DNA of 64,000 nucleotides, from assembly GCA_022702545.1 (NCBI GenBank), contig JAHRBC010000001.1, forward strand, positions 930,001 through 994,000, in the 5' to 3' direction. Numbering within the stretch: position 1 is the first letter of the stretch; each line of letters starts with the position of its first letter. Positions 45,476-57,290 of this stretch are shown here, in pieces. Position numbers and translations under genes: made by a program. The DNA comes from Phycomyces nitens (Eukaryota; Mucoromycota; Mucoromycetes; Mucorales; Phycomycetaceae). The notes under the pieces were generated by a model. It worked only from the letters and a program-made list of their open reading frames with translations. It made no database searches and was not told where the DNA came from.

Positions 45476-47064
45476 CAGTGTTTCTGCTCGAGACAATGTT
45501 GGGGGGTTTTTTTTTGGACAGACAAAAAAAGAGAGAATTGAGACACAAAGGAATAAAATTTGGTCAAGGGGATTTAGACAAGATATAAATGACTAGAATA
45601 TTCTTTACCTGTAAGCATCTTTAAGTTTGCCTACCAGAGTGAGGAACAGCCACGTTCGTTTTTGCTGCCCTTGGTCGAGGACTAAAGATTTCTGGCCTAC
45701 CATTGCCATTCCAAATCTCCTGCACAATATATAATATGTTTCTTGCTGCCATATTACTATTCCAAAAAAAAAAACATTACAATTGTTGCAAACTAATATT
45801 GTATGAATAGGTATGTCGTTGGCATTTCGGAAATATCTTGAGTCTTACAGGAATTGTAAACCTACAAAATCAATATTGAATATAGAGAATAAATAAAAGT
45901 GCACAAGTACCTTTAAAGTGTTGAATTCATTGAGGTCCAAAAGATACAATTCTCTAATCGCTTTGTTTTACAAGAAGATGCTTATAAATTTTCTCGGATA
46001 CTCCATGTTCTATGCGAAATCTGACACTTGACTTGTTTGTAAGGCCATCTCCAAAGACAATTAAAGGCATTTTAGAAATGTCTCGGGCTCTAAAGACACG
46101 TCGATGAGAGTTTCTGTGATATTTTAAACCATTATAAAGTGAGATGAGATATAAACAACAAGTAATTGACTTGTTGCATTTGTTGGACATTTTAGTGTGT
46201 ACTTTCAGGGTTCCGCCTGTTTGCTATGGGACATCTCTTCTTCCATGATCAAACGTATATACTCCCTATTTAGCAGCTGTAGCAAAGCAATTTTGTGGTT
46301 TGGACATGCAAGACTTGCAAACAATTAGGACATGAACTTCGTCTGGGTTTTTCGTTCTTGATATGCGAGCAGCTTTCTTCGCTCTCAAGTCATCAGGAGG
46401 ATGTTTTTGTGTCCTAAATAATAACAGAATAATGAACAATAGTTTCATGTATAATACATTACACCCGGCGAATGTTTCAATTTACTTTTCTTCTTTTAGT
46501 AAAAGTAGAGTTTTCTTCCTGGGGACCTTGTTCTTGCCTGTCTAATTCTTGTTGCTTTTTATCTCGGATCAACTCTTCTGCTGCAGGATATAGAATATGC
46601 CGCATCACAAGGTAATATTAAAAAGAAGTGAATAAAGCATATTAAGCAATTCAATATATCTTTTAAAGGGGTATACAATCGAATTGTTCGAATAAGAGGG
46701 ATATTGCTGACGACTCGACAATGAATGAAGATGTGACATTGGTGTATACAAATGGCAGGGCAATAAGGATTAAAATAGTAGCAAGAAAACCCAAGGAAGC
46801 CCAATGGAAACGGTCAAAGCTAGTTTTTATTCAAAATAAAGAATGTAAAGTATACTGCTGAAGATTCTCTTTATATATCTTGTATAATTACCAAAAGAAA
46901 AAGACGAGCTTAATTGACTGTGATTTTATAATCGATTAACTACTCTGTCAATACCTTTCTAAATCCCCTTGACCAAAGTTTAGTCTTTCTTGTCTGTCCA
47001 AAGATTAATTTTGATTCGTCCAAAAAAAAAACTAACACCGTCTCAATCTCAAGTAGAAACACTG
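45476..47064 (-). mobile_element. Decayed TIR element, 1.6 kb
   Basis: The left end starts CAGTGTTTCTGCTCGAGA. The reverse complement of the right end starts CAGTGTTTCTACTTGAGA. Similarity, with gaps, runs over about 100 bp and includes a T run and TTTGGTCAAGGGGATTTAGA. TA follows the right end (47065-47066); the left TA has decayed. The interior holds fragments of a minus-strand gene. CAGTG starts are typical of Tc1/mariner-type ends. Confidence 0.75.
45954..46448 (-). pseudogene. Remnant of a transposon-borne TnpB/Fanzor-like gene
   Basis: Two frames remain. Upstream (46448-46266) encodes DLRAKKAARISRTKN and then VCKSC. Downstream (46190-45954) encodes MPLIVFGDGLTNKSSVRF and then HGVSEKIYKHL. 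The FGDG block resembles a RuvC-like motif in Fanzor/TnpB-type proteins that I associate with Mucorales transposons. The zinc-finger and final RuvC part expected after it is not readable. Stops and missing pieces make it non-functional. The family assignment comes from memory and is tentative. Confidence 0.5.
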
Positions 47065-47499
47065 TAATGATGGTCTTTATCCAACAAGAAGTTGGTGCTT
47101 AGAGCACTATTTTATAAATCCAACATTCCCAGTAGGCTGTTGTACCACAACGGACATCAATTACGTCTTTGCTCATGCCACCAGCCAAAACATTCTGCAT
47201 GATTTCAATTTTACCATTCTCTTTACAAGACCCTCTTGTCAAAAGACTTACTTGGTTATATTGTTATCCAATAAACCATAAATGGGATTTAAAGGAGAGT
47301 TTATATGGTTCCAGTCCCCAAAATTCTCAAGAATCTTTTTTCTTATTAGTACTTTGATTTCATAAATTTCAAGACCCTCTGGAACAATTGTTTCTGTTTA
47401 TGCAAATCCGAGCTATCTGTTCATTGGCCTTTAACCGTATTTTATAGCCTTTTTTCTCATTTAGCAAGCACTAGTGGATATTGTAATTAATATAAAATT

Positions 47500-48702
47500 T
47501 TGTTCTTTTTTAGAGACCTTTGATAATATACAAATCCCTTGTATTTAAAGTAGTTATTTGTACTGATTAAAAACTAGATGCCAGCAATATGTTTTCTTGC
47601 ATAATAAATTTATCGATCTAGCGGATCATTTCTCGGTGTGGCTTTACAGTATATCTTATACAACCTTGGTAATTGCTAACAGTAACTTCTTTGCAGGTTT
47701 TTGGGTATATGTCGAGTGAAAGTATATGTTTTGTCATGTCTGTCCAGAATATCTATACTAATTCCATAAATTTAACTATAAGTTGTTGTGTTTTTCTTGA
47801 GAACCACAAGCTTTTTAGACGAGGATAGTTTAGGAAACTCCTTGTCAATTTTCTAAAAGGTTCGACTTTATGAAAACCAAATGGTACCAAAGGGAGAGAT
47901 ACAACCAACAATGCTTATATTTACTCTCTTTTGTGTATGCACCTTTGCAACTATGGGATTCCTAACTTTTGACCAGGTACAATTTCTTATTAAAGACACA
48001 CTTTTCACAGATATGCTTGTATTAGCCAGAAAGAGAGACTTGAGACCTTTAAAATGTTTACACAACTTTTGTCTTGTTTCTTCAAGAACAATAGATGGCT
48101 TACTGTCAAACAATTTGATGAGAAAGAGCGAGTGTCGAGAAAACAATTTCTTTACTTCACGTTCATTTTTTCTTTAGTGTATAACCAGGGAGCAGTGTCT
48201 CATTGCTATTATTGAATTTGTTGAGTAGTTTGCAAGTGTTACTACAAGGTATACCGGATTGCTCTGCTGCTTGTGTTACTGACAGCCCTTGTTGGATTAT
48301 TCGAACAAACCTTTTAATTTGATCTTGTTCATATCTCTTATACTTTCTAGTAGAAGCAACAGGGACTTGCTGGACATCTTTAACCAGATTGTCCGTTACC
48401 TCTATTGTTGTTGATTGAGGATTAATATTTGTGTCGAGATCAATAAGTATTTCAAGAAAGAAGTGTGAGAGCGATGGAATGGTGATGTTCCGACTCAAGA
48501 ACAGGGATTGCTCAAGGTGTTTTGGGGGAACTGTCAGTGTAGGAGAGGGCAATGGCACTATCCAAGCTCTAGTTGGGTTCTGTAAAGTGGTTAAGGCTAT
48601 TCTTTTCAGATAACAAGGATGGAGGGCTACTTGCTTGTTTACTCGAAACAAGTACAGTGCAATCACAACAAAACAATGAATAGACAGCTCTATGGGTCTC
48701 AA
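47500..48702 (-). pseudogene. Remnant of a Tc1/mariner (DDE_3) transposase
   Basis: The 5' part (48702-48163) ends with a helix-turn-helix segment (RYEQDQIKRFVRIIQQGLS, then TQAAEQSGIP). A second frame (48146-47868) reads KLFDSKPSIVLEETRQKL and, later, VAKVHTQK and ISIVGCISPFGTI, typical of DDE_3 transposases. A further frame down to about 47550 keeps only scattered similarity. Large deletions have removed the first catalytic aspartate region. No inverted repeats were found. Confidence 0.65.
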
Positions 48703-49072
48703 TATATACCCAGGGCTCTGTCCAAGATACCCTCTAGAGTAGATAAGTAGAAAGAACTTGTTCTATTAAGATGGTCCGTGACCCTATTTCATATCCTACT
48801 TCTCGTAGGTGTTACAACAATCTATCAATTAGGGCAAACCCCACGTATCTTCCTACGGACAGGCTGCTCAGGTCCGAACCGGAAAATAATCTCACTATTC
48901 TACACAGGTAAATTGGATAAAAGACATGATGTCACGGGTCCATTTTTGTCAAAGTGTCCCTGAAAGATCTCTCTTTTTGGCTCAACTTATTATACCCTCA
49001 AATGGATGGCCTGTGACGGTGCATGTACATTAACATTGTCTCTTTCTTTCAACTCTAGCGACCACATCAATT
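48703..49072. other. Upstream region of the GDPase gene
   Basis: 370 bp without a supported gene. TATACCC at about 48991 and a pyrimidine-rich stretch (TCTCTTTCTTTC) precede the start at 49073. Confidence 0.5.
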
Positions 49073-50618
49073 ATGGCAACAACAAAAAGAAACCTCCTTC
49101 TCAAGGTTTTCTTGGTTGCATTGGTCCTCATGAGTCTGTCATTGTGGCTGACTCGTGCTTACCAGCCAATCATCTCATCCGACCCAGCAGCCACCACTAC
49201 CCCAGTCCAAGGTGCATCCTGGAATCATCAGCCAGCAGACAACAAATTAACCTTTTATAATAGACACTGAACCTCTTTATGTACCCGAACCACTTACCGA
49301 TCGCTGTACGGCCACACCTGATGGAGAGCCACGCCAACAGTATGCTATCATGATTGATGCTGGGTCCTCTGGCTCGCGTGTGCATATCTACCGCTTTAAT
49401 ATCTGTCGCGAGGAACCTCAATTGGAAAACGAAGTCTTTCATATGATTGAACCAGGCCTGTCTGCTTATCAAGATGATCCCCAAGAGGCAGCAAGATCTC
49501 TAGATGTATTGATGGAAATAGCTAATGAAAATGTGCCATTGGAAGAGAAGCATTGTACTCCGCTTGCTGTCAAGGCAACGGCCGGATTGCGTTCATTGGG
49601 GAACGACAAGAGTGCATTGATCTTGGATGCCGTGAGATCTCGATTAAAGGCGACCCAGCCATTCCCCTTGGCAGGAGATAATGCGGTGGAGATAATGGAC
49701 GGAAAAGATGAAGGTATTTAATTTTGATCTGTGGAAATCTCGATCCTTACCTTTGCACAAAAAGGCGTCTATGCTTGGATCACGGTAAACTACTTATTGG
49801 GAAACCTTAAGCCTTCTCGGAAAGGTCAATCTGCTGCTGTATTTGATCTTGGTGGAGCATCAACCCAGATAGTGTTTGAGCCACAGTTAGATTCAGATTC
49901 CATGACAAAGGGGGATCATGAATACAAACTTACATACGCAAACCAAGTGTATCATCTTTACCAGCATTCGTATCTTGGGTTTGGACTTAAAGAGGCTCGC
50001 AAGGCAGTCAGAGTGGCTTCAATTGAAGCGTCCAAAGAAGAAGCTATCCGCAATCGCCATATATATGATCCTTGCATGGCAATTGGCCATGTTGAGCAGT
50101 ATCCCTGGACTGACCCAGCTACAGATATCACACACACAATTGAAATCATCGGTACAGGAGCAGGACATGAGGCCTGCACAAATGCAGTGAAACGGGCGTT
50201 TAGAAAAGACAAACCATGCAAGTTTGAGCCCTGTGCATTCGATGGAATGTATCAGCCTCCCATTAGAGAAACGTTCAAGGCGCGCGATCTCTATGTATTT
50301 TCGTTCTTCTATGACCTTACTCAACCATTGGGCATGCCATCCGAGTTCTCTGTTGGGGAACTCAGTGAGCTGGCCGGCCGGGTCTGCCACACTGAACACC
50401 AGTCCTTCCAGCACTATCCATCTGCCATTGAGGCCATTACTTCCTCGCCAGAATACTGTCAAGATCTGACATATATAGATAACCTATTGCGCTTTGGATA
50501 CGATGTTCCAAAGGAGCGGCTGGTCCGCACAGCAAAAAAGATTCGTGGAGCTGAAATCGGGTGGTGCTTGGGCGCATCTATTGCAATGATTGACCAGATC
50601 AAACTATGCCAATTGTGA
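49073..50618 (+). CDS. GDA1: Golgi guanosine-diphosphatase (GDA1/CD39 family)
   Basis: Hydrolyses GDP released by mannosyltransferases to GMP, which drives GDP-mannose import into the Golgi lumen. Three exons: 49073-49211, 49264-49713 and 49765-50618, giving 480 aa. A type II membrane anchor is at about 8-25. The apyrase conserved regions appear in order: DAGSSGSRVHIYR, KATAGLRSLG, GVYAWITVNYLLG and DLGGASTQIVFEP. The C-terminus has paired cysteines and ends GWCLGASIAMIDQIK. Length and motifs are standard. It supports the GT71 enzyme encoded at 26913-28763. Confidence 0.95.
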
Positions 50619-51293
50619 TGGGTGTCCAGGACCATTGCGTTGGATTGTTTATTTGTTGTTTTTGGCGGCAACTTTCTTAATACAGTAATATACTTTTATG
50701 CCTCCTAAAAAATCATTTTATTTGTATTTTCGACTTGGAAACCAATTTTAAATTCTGAAACTGTTTTAATTCAAGAGTATAAACGAGTCTGTTATTTGAA
50801 TTGTGTGTACTTTTCATATGGAAAAAGCAGGTATATTTATGTTTACTAGACTTTAATCCTTTGAACGCCAAGACAATATTACTTTTGATCTATTTTTTTT
50901 TCTATAGCCAAGAAAACATACCGGGAACTCTACTTGCGAAATGGTAGACTCTATTATAATTTATTCGTTGATCTAATAATAAAAATTCAAGGCTATTTGG
51001 AATGTTTGTTAAACTTGGTTGTATGACAGTGGTTTATGTGGATCATAATATCTATGACTGTTTAGTTTAACTGCATAGTTGATATGTAATCTGCTAATAG
51101 AAAGCTTTGAAACCCTATACACTTTGAATATTTGTTTTTTCTTAAAAGAGCTGTACTACATTTATACGTGTATACTCTAGCAGTGCATTAACACTATTAT
51201 TAGATCAGAATCGTTATGTTTAAATATCATCAAGACACGTCTTTTTTTTTACATCTGTCTTTACATAATCTTCTTGACATAAACATCGTATCC
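50619..51293. other. Intergenic region before the P450 gene
   Basis: AT-rich, with no supported gene. It contains the GDPase 3' end and the P450 promoter. Confidence 0.5.
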
Positions 51294-53366
51294 ATGGATA
51301 AACTTCTGTTTGAAAAGCTCCCAAAGCTTGAGAAACTCTCAAAAGAAGACTATGTTCTGCCTGTCATTGCTGCCACAGCTCTTGGAGTTACAGCAAAATA
51401 TGTCTATGGTCTATATGCAAATGGAAGCAAGGACTCGGAAAACAAGAATGGTTTCAAGGAAATTCCTTCTCCACCGGGATGTTACCCTTACATTGGTAAA
51501 TAGCCCTATGAAATGTATATAGCCAAAAGCTAACCCAACTGCCTGTCAAAAGGCCATATGTTAACACTGAAAATATCTCCTGGAGAGCAACTGAAGGAAT
51601 GGCATGACAAACTAGGTACTTTTTTTTCTCAAAAATAACTAGAATATTTGCTCATACTTACCCTCTGGTTTAGGCCCTGTTATTTCTCTCAAGATAGGTG
51701 CTCAAAAGTGGGTCAGCATCAGCGATCAAAACATTGCCCATGAACTGTTTGTTCGCAATGGCATAAAATCACCAAACAGACCTTCTCATGATTTTGGACA
51801 TCGAGTGTATAGCAAAGGTGGAAGGTTAGACCAGACTATATATGTATTGAACCCATACTGATTCATCCAGTAGAGGACTTATCTTTGGCACCACCGAAAC
51901 CTCGTGGAAAAGTACACGTGCGGCTGGTAAGTACTTACAAAAAACTATTAATGGAATTGCATGTTGAATTTGAACCGTCTATAAAACAGCACAGACCATC
52001 CTGTCTCCAAAATATGTCGACACAGTTCAAGCCGGTTTTGTGTCCACAGTTGATACAGTGTTTAAACTTATGAGAGAAGATTCCGAAAGGATTGGGTCGG
52101 TGAATCCCAAGCCGTATTTTTACATGACAACATATAGCTCAATCTTGAAAACAGTATTTGGAAAATCTGTAAAGTCTATGGATGATCCCTTATTGAAAGA
52201 GATTAGTTATATTGTTGATGGCATGAACAGGCTTTCAACTCCTTTTGGTGCACTCGAAACTTACCTTCCACATTTTGAGTGGGTCTATCGTTTTACAGAC
52301 ATTAAGAAACAAATGGAAGAAGTCATGGAAGCCCGAGACAAGCTGTTCACCAAACTTCTCAAGGAAGCAGCAGAAGGAGACTATGATTGTCTGGCCAAGA
52401 GACTGGTATCGATGAAGAAAGAGTACAAATTGGATGACAAGGATCTGGTTGTATTGGCAGGTAATAGTTTTTCTAATAACTCGGTACTATTTCAAAAACT
52501 GGTATTAACTATTAATATAGGCGACCTGATAGCAGCCGGTGGTGAAACTTCCGGAACATCTTTGTCTTGGCTTGTTGCGATATTATGCAATCATCCTGAA
52601 ATGCAAAAGACGATTATTCAAGAGATAGATTCTATCATTGAAAAGTACAACAGAATGCCTCTTTTCTCTGACAGAGAAAAAATGCCCTTTACAACAGCCG
52701 TCTTGCGAGAGAACCTTCGCTTCAGATCCTGTACCAATCTCGGTCTACCTCACCATCTAGTTGAGGATGGTAAGCCAATTTGAAGACAATTTATATGCAC
52801 TAGCTTTTTTTTAAAATAAACTTTCTTGTAGTCGAGGCATTTGGATACTTTATTCCAAAGGGGACATCTTTGTTGACCAGCATGCATGCAATGCACATGA
52901 ATCCAGATATTTATGATGAACCGGAGAAATTCAAGCCAGAGCGATTCTTGGGTATTGAGAAAACTTGGTCTGCCGCAGCAAATGGCGCAATCAAGGACCG
53001 TGATATGTATGCCTTTGGATGGGGAAGGTTAGCTGATACTTATCCATAGTAAAGCGCATTCAACTAAACAATTACTTTACCTAGACGTATTTGCCCAGGA
53101 ATGTATTTTGTAAGTCTGGTTTGGGATATTATCCAAAGCTAACCATCTGCTTAAATCTGTAGGCTGAAATGGAGATATTCAACATGTGTGTTCGTATGTT
53201 TTCTCAGTGCACTATTGAGCACCCATATGGTCCCAATGGAGAGAAAATACCTGTTGATATGGATTCTATATATTCCTGTGGTGTTATTGCTGCCCCACTT
53301 GAGTATGAGGTCAGAATGGTTTCCCGACCAGACTGTCCTGCAAAAGTCATTTTGAATCAATTCTGA
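51294..53366 (+). CDS. Cytochrome P450 monooxygenase
   Basis: A haem-thiolate enzyme that should be ER-anchored. Nine exons: 51294-51495, 51553-51615, 51674-51824, 51874-51926, 51990-52460, 52521-52769, 52832-53027, 53085-53109 and 53163-53366, giving 537 aa. The N-terminal membrane segment (about 18-42) is followed by a Pro-rich hinge (IPSPPGCYPYIG). The I-helix is AAGGETSGTSLSW, the K-helix ExxR is ENLR, and the haem loop is FGWGRRICPG with Cys465. Exon 8 is only 25 bp and splits the haem motif. The sequence looks like a Mucoromycota-specific CYP family (possibly CYP509). The substrate is unknown. Confidence 0.93.
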
Positions 53367-56300
53367 TACCAATACTCTAAAAATCATTATTTCTTGAAAA
53401 TAAACAAATTCATTATATAAATAGCTAAAAAAAAAGCATGGTTACAGTAGCACTTGGTGGTCTACTCTTTATATTTGCATGAGTATTTGAGTACATTATA
53501 ATCAAAGTTTGGGTCTTGGTATTTTCTTGGGAAATGCAATGGTAATACAGATGCAGCCATAAGCCTCATGCACTCGATAAGTAGCAATAAATGGTACATT
53601 ATTTATTTTCTAAAACTCTTCATCATATTATCAATAATATTTATTTAAATGTAAGCTATATCTTAATACTTTATCACGCCACTACAGGAGTAAAGCATTG
53701 ACATGTCTACATAATGTCAACCAAATACTTTGGATACTTTTTGGCTAGCCCTGCCCTTCTTTCTCGTATGGTCACCGGCAAATGATCTAACTTGTTAGAG
53801 TCGCCCATCTCAACTGGTATGTCGAGAGTATCTTTGAGGTGTTCAATTGGGCTCAGATCAGAAAACTTGACTGTAGTACGTAGTGCACCTGATCTGGTGT
53901 GTTTTCATTATTGCCCGTATTTACCTGTATGAGAGGTTTCACCATTTGTCTGAAAGTAGGATTATATTTGCTATCTTTTTGGGCGATTTTTGGATTATGA
54001 GCTGAAAAGGTCTGTAGATCTATCAACATATTTTTCTGATTCACAGTGCCAGCGTTTATAATTTTAATTGGCTAAATTCTCTATCCTGAAAGTAGTCCTA
54101 AGCTATAAGTCCACCACTATCGCACTATACTATAGAAGCATCATGCCTTTCTTTATACATTTTTTCCAATTTTTTATACTACGCACTTGGCACAATCATT
54201 TCCATCCAAGCAAAAAAAAACGATTCGTCTAACAAAACCATGCCGTTGTTTTGGTCGTTTGATCAATTCGCCATTCCTTGGCCCAACAAAGTCTAGCTTT
54301 CTTGTCCATTTCAGTAAGACGAGGTTTATGCGCCGCAATACAGGATTGGTAATTAAGCTGTAAAGTATAAACAATGGAAGTACTCTTATATATACTGGCA
54401 TTAACGATACCCGTTTCTTATTTGATTATTTATATATAAAAAGAAAGAAGGTAAATATATCTTGACGTATAATTCTTTCATAGTCCTTTGTAGTCCTCTT
54501 GCCTGATTTTTGGGTTTTTCAAAAGCCAAAGATTACACAAGACTGTTCTCCACAAAGAACAAAACTATAACACCTAACTTACTATTTCTTATCCCATAGT
54601 TTTGCTAATTTGGGCTCTTGTGGGGGGTGGCGCTGTATTCTTGGTTGGTGACAGTATATCTGAAAAAAAACCTCAGTGAAAGTGAAAGCAAATAAAAAAC
54701 CGAGTACTATACTTGTACTTTATGTTTTTAAATAAATAAACAGCGAGATATCTCCAGAACCTTCTACTGTAATGTGAATAAAAGAGAGTGTAATTGATAT
54801 ATCTAGATAATTCTTCAATTAGTTTTTATAGAATCTATTAATATATATATATATGAAAGTTTCATGATAACTACGAAAGTTGACAAGTTAAAATATTTGC
54901 AAGAAAAAAAATAGCTTGTTCATTTGGTGCAGTATGAAAATTACAAAATAGATTGTATGGTAATCGGATAGTGTGGTATACACACCACAGCCGAGTGAAG
55001 ACAGACTCTACAACCGATTTATGGTTACGATTGGCTAATTAATCTGACAATTTAGTATCTCAGGATCAGTTACACGCCAGGCACACGTACAATTCAGACT
55101 ATTACAGTGATAACCAGTCATTACACGACATGGACTTTAATTACAAGAGTTTAAATAATAGTATCTAAACTACCAGATTTTTTTTCTCTGATAAATAAGA
55201 CTCTTATATCATCTACAAGCTTCCTATCCTGTTTGTCTCGATTTCAAAGAAATTGAAGATTTTTCCTATGGTAGAACCACTTTAATTGAAATGAGTCTTA
55301 TTATTCTGGAACCTGGTGGCAAAAAAGAATGAAAAACATTTCAATTTCTTTGATTAAGAATATTTATTCCAATGAAATTGAAATGGTTTTCTACGGTAAA
55401 TTCTCTTGCCCTGATACGAGAAACCTGCTTCCCTGAAAATGGATTTTTCTGCAAGTAAAATGCTACAAAGTACTGGATCTCAAGACCCGTCTATTTATAC
55501 CTCCCAGTCGAACAAGCTACTAGTAAGATTTGAATCAAACCAAATTCAATAGTTGTTATCTTTTTTAAAAACAAATGCAATGCAATCTTCATTTTTTTTT
55601 GACTAATAAAAAGTAAATCTATCTGGACTCACTACAATTAGACTTATATAACTAAGGAAAACGCGTTAGTTTTTTTTTATTAAAAATGCTTCTGCCAAGA
55701 TATCTATTACGCAACAGAGAGAGGCCAGTGTTTGAATACTCTCTAGTGAAGACAATTCTGTCAACTATAGTACCAAGAGTAGCTTACATGCTTCACAGTT
55801 TTTTCAACCCCTGAAATTCCAGAACTCCAGTATAATATGCGACTCACAACAAGTTCCTAAAAACCAAAAAATTGTAACGGTTTTTTACTACACAGGAGAA
55901 TTTATCTCATCTTTTTTACTGAGAATTATATGACTCAATCTCAAGCCGGCTTTATTAATACCAGTGCTAGGAAATGATAGCAATTGTATCCAGGTCAATT
56001 AAAAAAAGAGCACTCATTTCCGGATTCTCGCAAATTTAAAGCAAAGGTTAAGAAAGCAATATCTTGGTATTGAATATACGCTTACCAAATCTCAGGGCCC
56101 GTTTTTCAAGGTAAAGACGGTAAAAAAAACAGATACTGATTGATTTTATTGCCAGGATATTACTTTTAAAATTACGAGTTTATCCTATAGTTTGTTAACA
56201 TTTGCCATAATTATATAGGATATTCCGTAGTTTTTGTATTAACTTGCTCTATAATCCAAGTATATTACAAGGTAATTGTATTTAACCATGATATGCCTTG

Positions 56301-57098
56301 ATTACTAGTATTTATTTCACTTTATATAGTCGTTTAATTCCGGTCGGTGAGGTTGGGATAGTGGTTGGTATTAAGGTAGGTAAAAGTTAGATTAGAATTT
56401 GTAATGTAGCTATTAGTCAAAGTAGTTGTCCGAGTAGATTAAAAAGGTACGTCTATTTAACAAAATGATTGTTGTACTACTGATATTGGCTTTGCTTTAC
56501 AATAGTTGGCTATATGTATCGATGATACTGTGATATTGGGACGGTAACCAAGTTGATCCAAGGTACATTAGAAAGGTAAGTTTATTCAATTCATAAATTA
56601 TTTTATTACTGGCAGTTCTTTTGTGTATAGTGTATGTCTTTAAGAATATGTACTTGAAAAAAGAAAAGAAAAAACATTCCAATATTTGTAACCTTTGCTT
56701 TTACTCCATATATACTATTGACCCTCTATGCTGTGCATCGTAAAAATAATGTCATATTCCAATTAACTCGATAATGAAACCACCAAAACCCCTCTCGAGC
56801 TCTATTCCGAACTTTAAGCCGATAACCAAAAGGTTTACAGATCCGAATCAATTGATCTCCCAGTCGAGATATAGGAAGCAGTTGAATACTCTTTGGTTAT
56901 TTCACTCTGGTGAAACCTTTAACAATCTGCCAGAGACACTATCCACTACAATTGAGGTCAATAGATAACCAGGATCTACCAACTCAACTTCTAATACTGA
57001 GCTTAAAAAACATGTGTAGATTCCTCTCAAATGGTGGCAGTCATCAAAGATGTGCAGACAGACTCAAAACGACTACAAATACAGTCACAGACAGCTAC
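53367..57098. other. AT-rich gene-poor region
   Basis: No supported gene. Short frames, such as 54174-54401 on the minus strand, have no recognised domain. Worn, locally repetitive stretches occur, for example variants of TTTCAATTTCTTTGATT near 55250-55400. The far end overlaps the start of a gene remnant at 56774. Confidence 0.5.
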
Positions 57099-57290
57099 TG
57101 ACACATGGTGGGTTGGCTATGAAGTATAAATGTCCAACTCAATGACAAGAAAATGAATACGGGTAGAAAGACAATTTTAATAAAGAACAAATTAAGAGAC
57201 TATTTAGCTACTTCCAGGAATTTCTACAGCTACATCACTACTTCGAAGTTCATTGTGATGAGCAATACAATAAACACCGGTGAATAAAAT
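56774..57290 (+). pseudogene. Remnant of a dispersed coiled-coil gene (copy 1)
   Basis: Several frames appear to belong to one former gene. It begins MKPPKPLSSSIPNFKPITK, has a helical VQTDSKRLQIQSQT segment then TWWVGY near 57050-57115, and ends with an exon-like 53-codon block. That block reads INVQLNDKK, then TGRKTILIKNKLRDYL, then ITTSKF, and stops at 57283-57285. Stops and frame changes break it. The last 192 bp (57099-57290) recur in inverted orientation at 62900-63091 with about 92% identity. The family is not recognised. Confidence 0.5.

Noticed and set aside
54174..54401. Short minus-strand frame that might be a transposase piece
   Set aside because: No catalytic motif or flanking inverted repeats could be identified.
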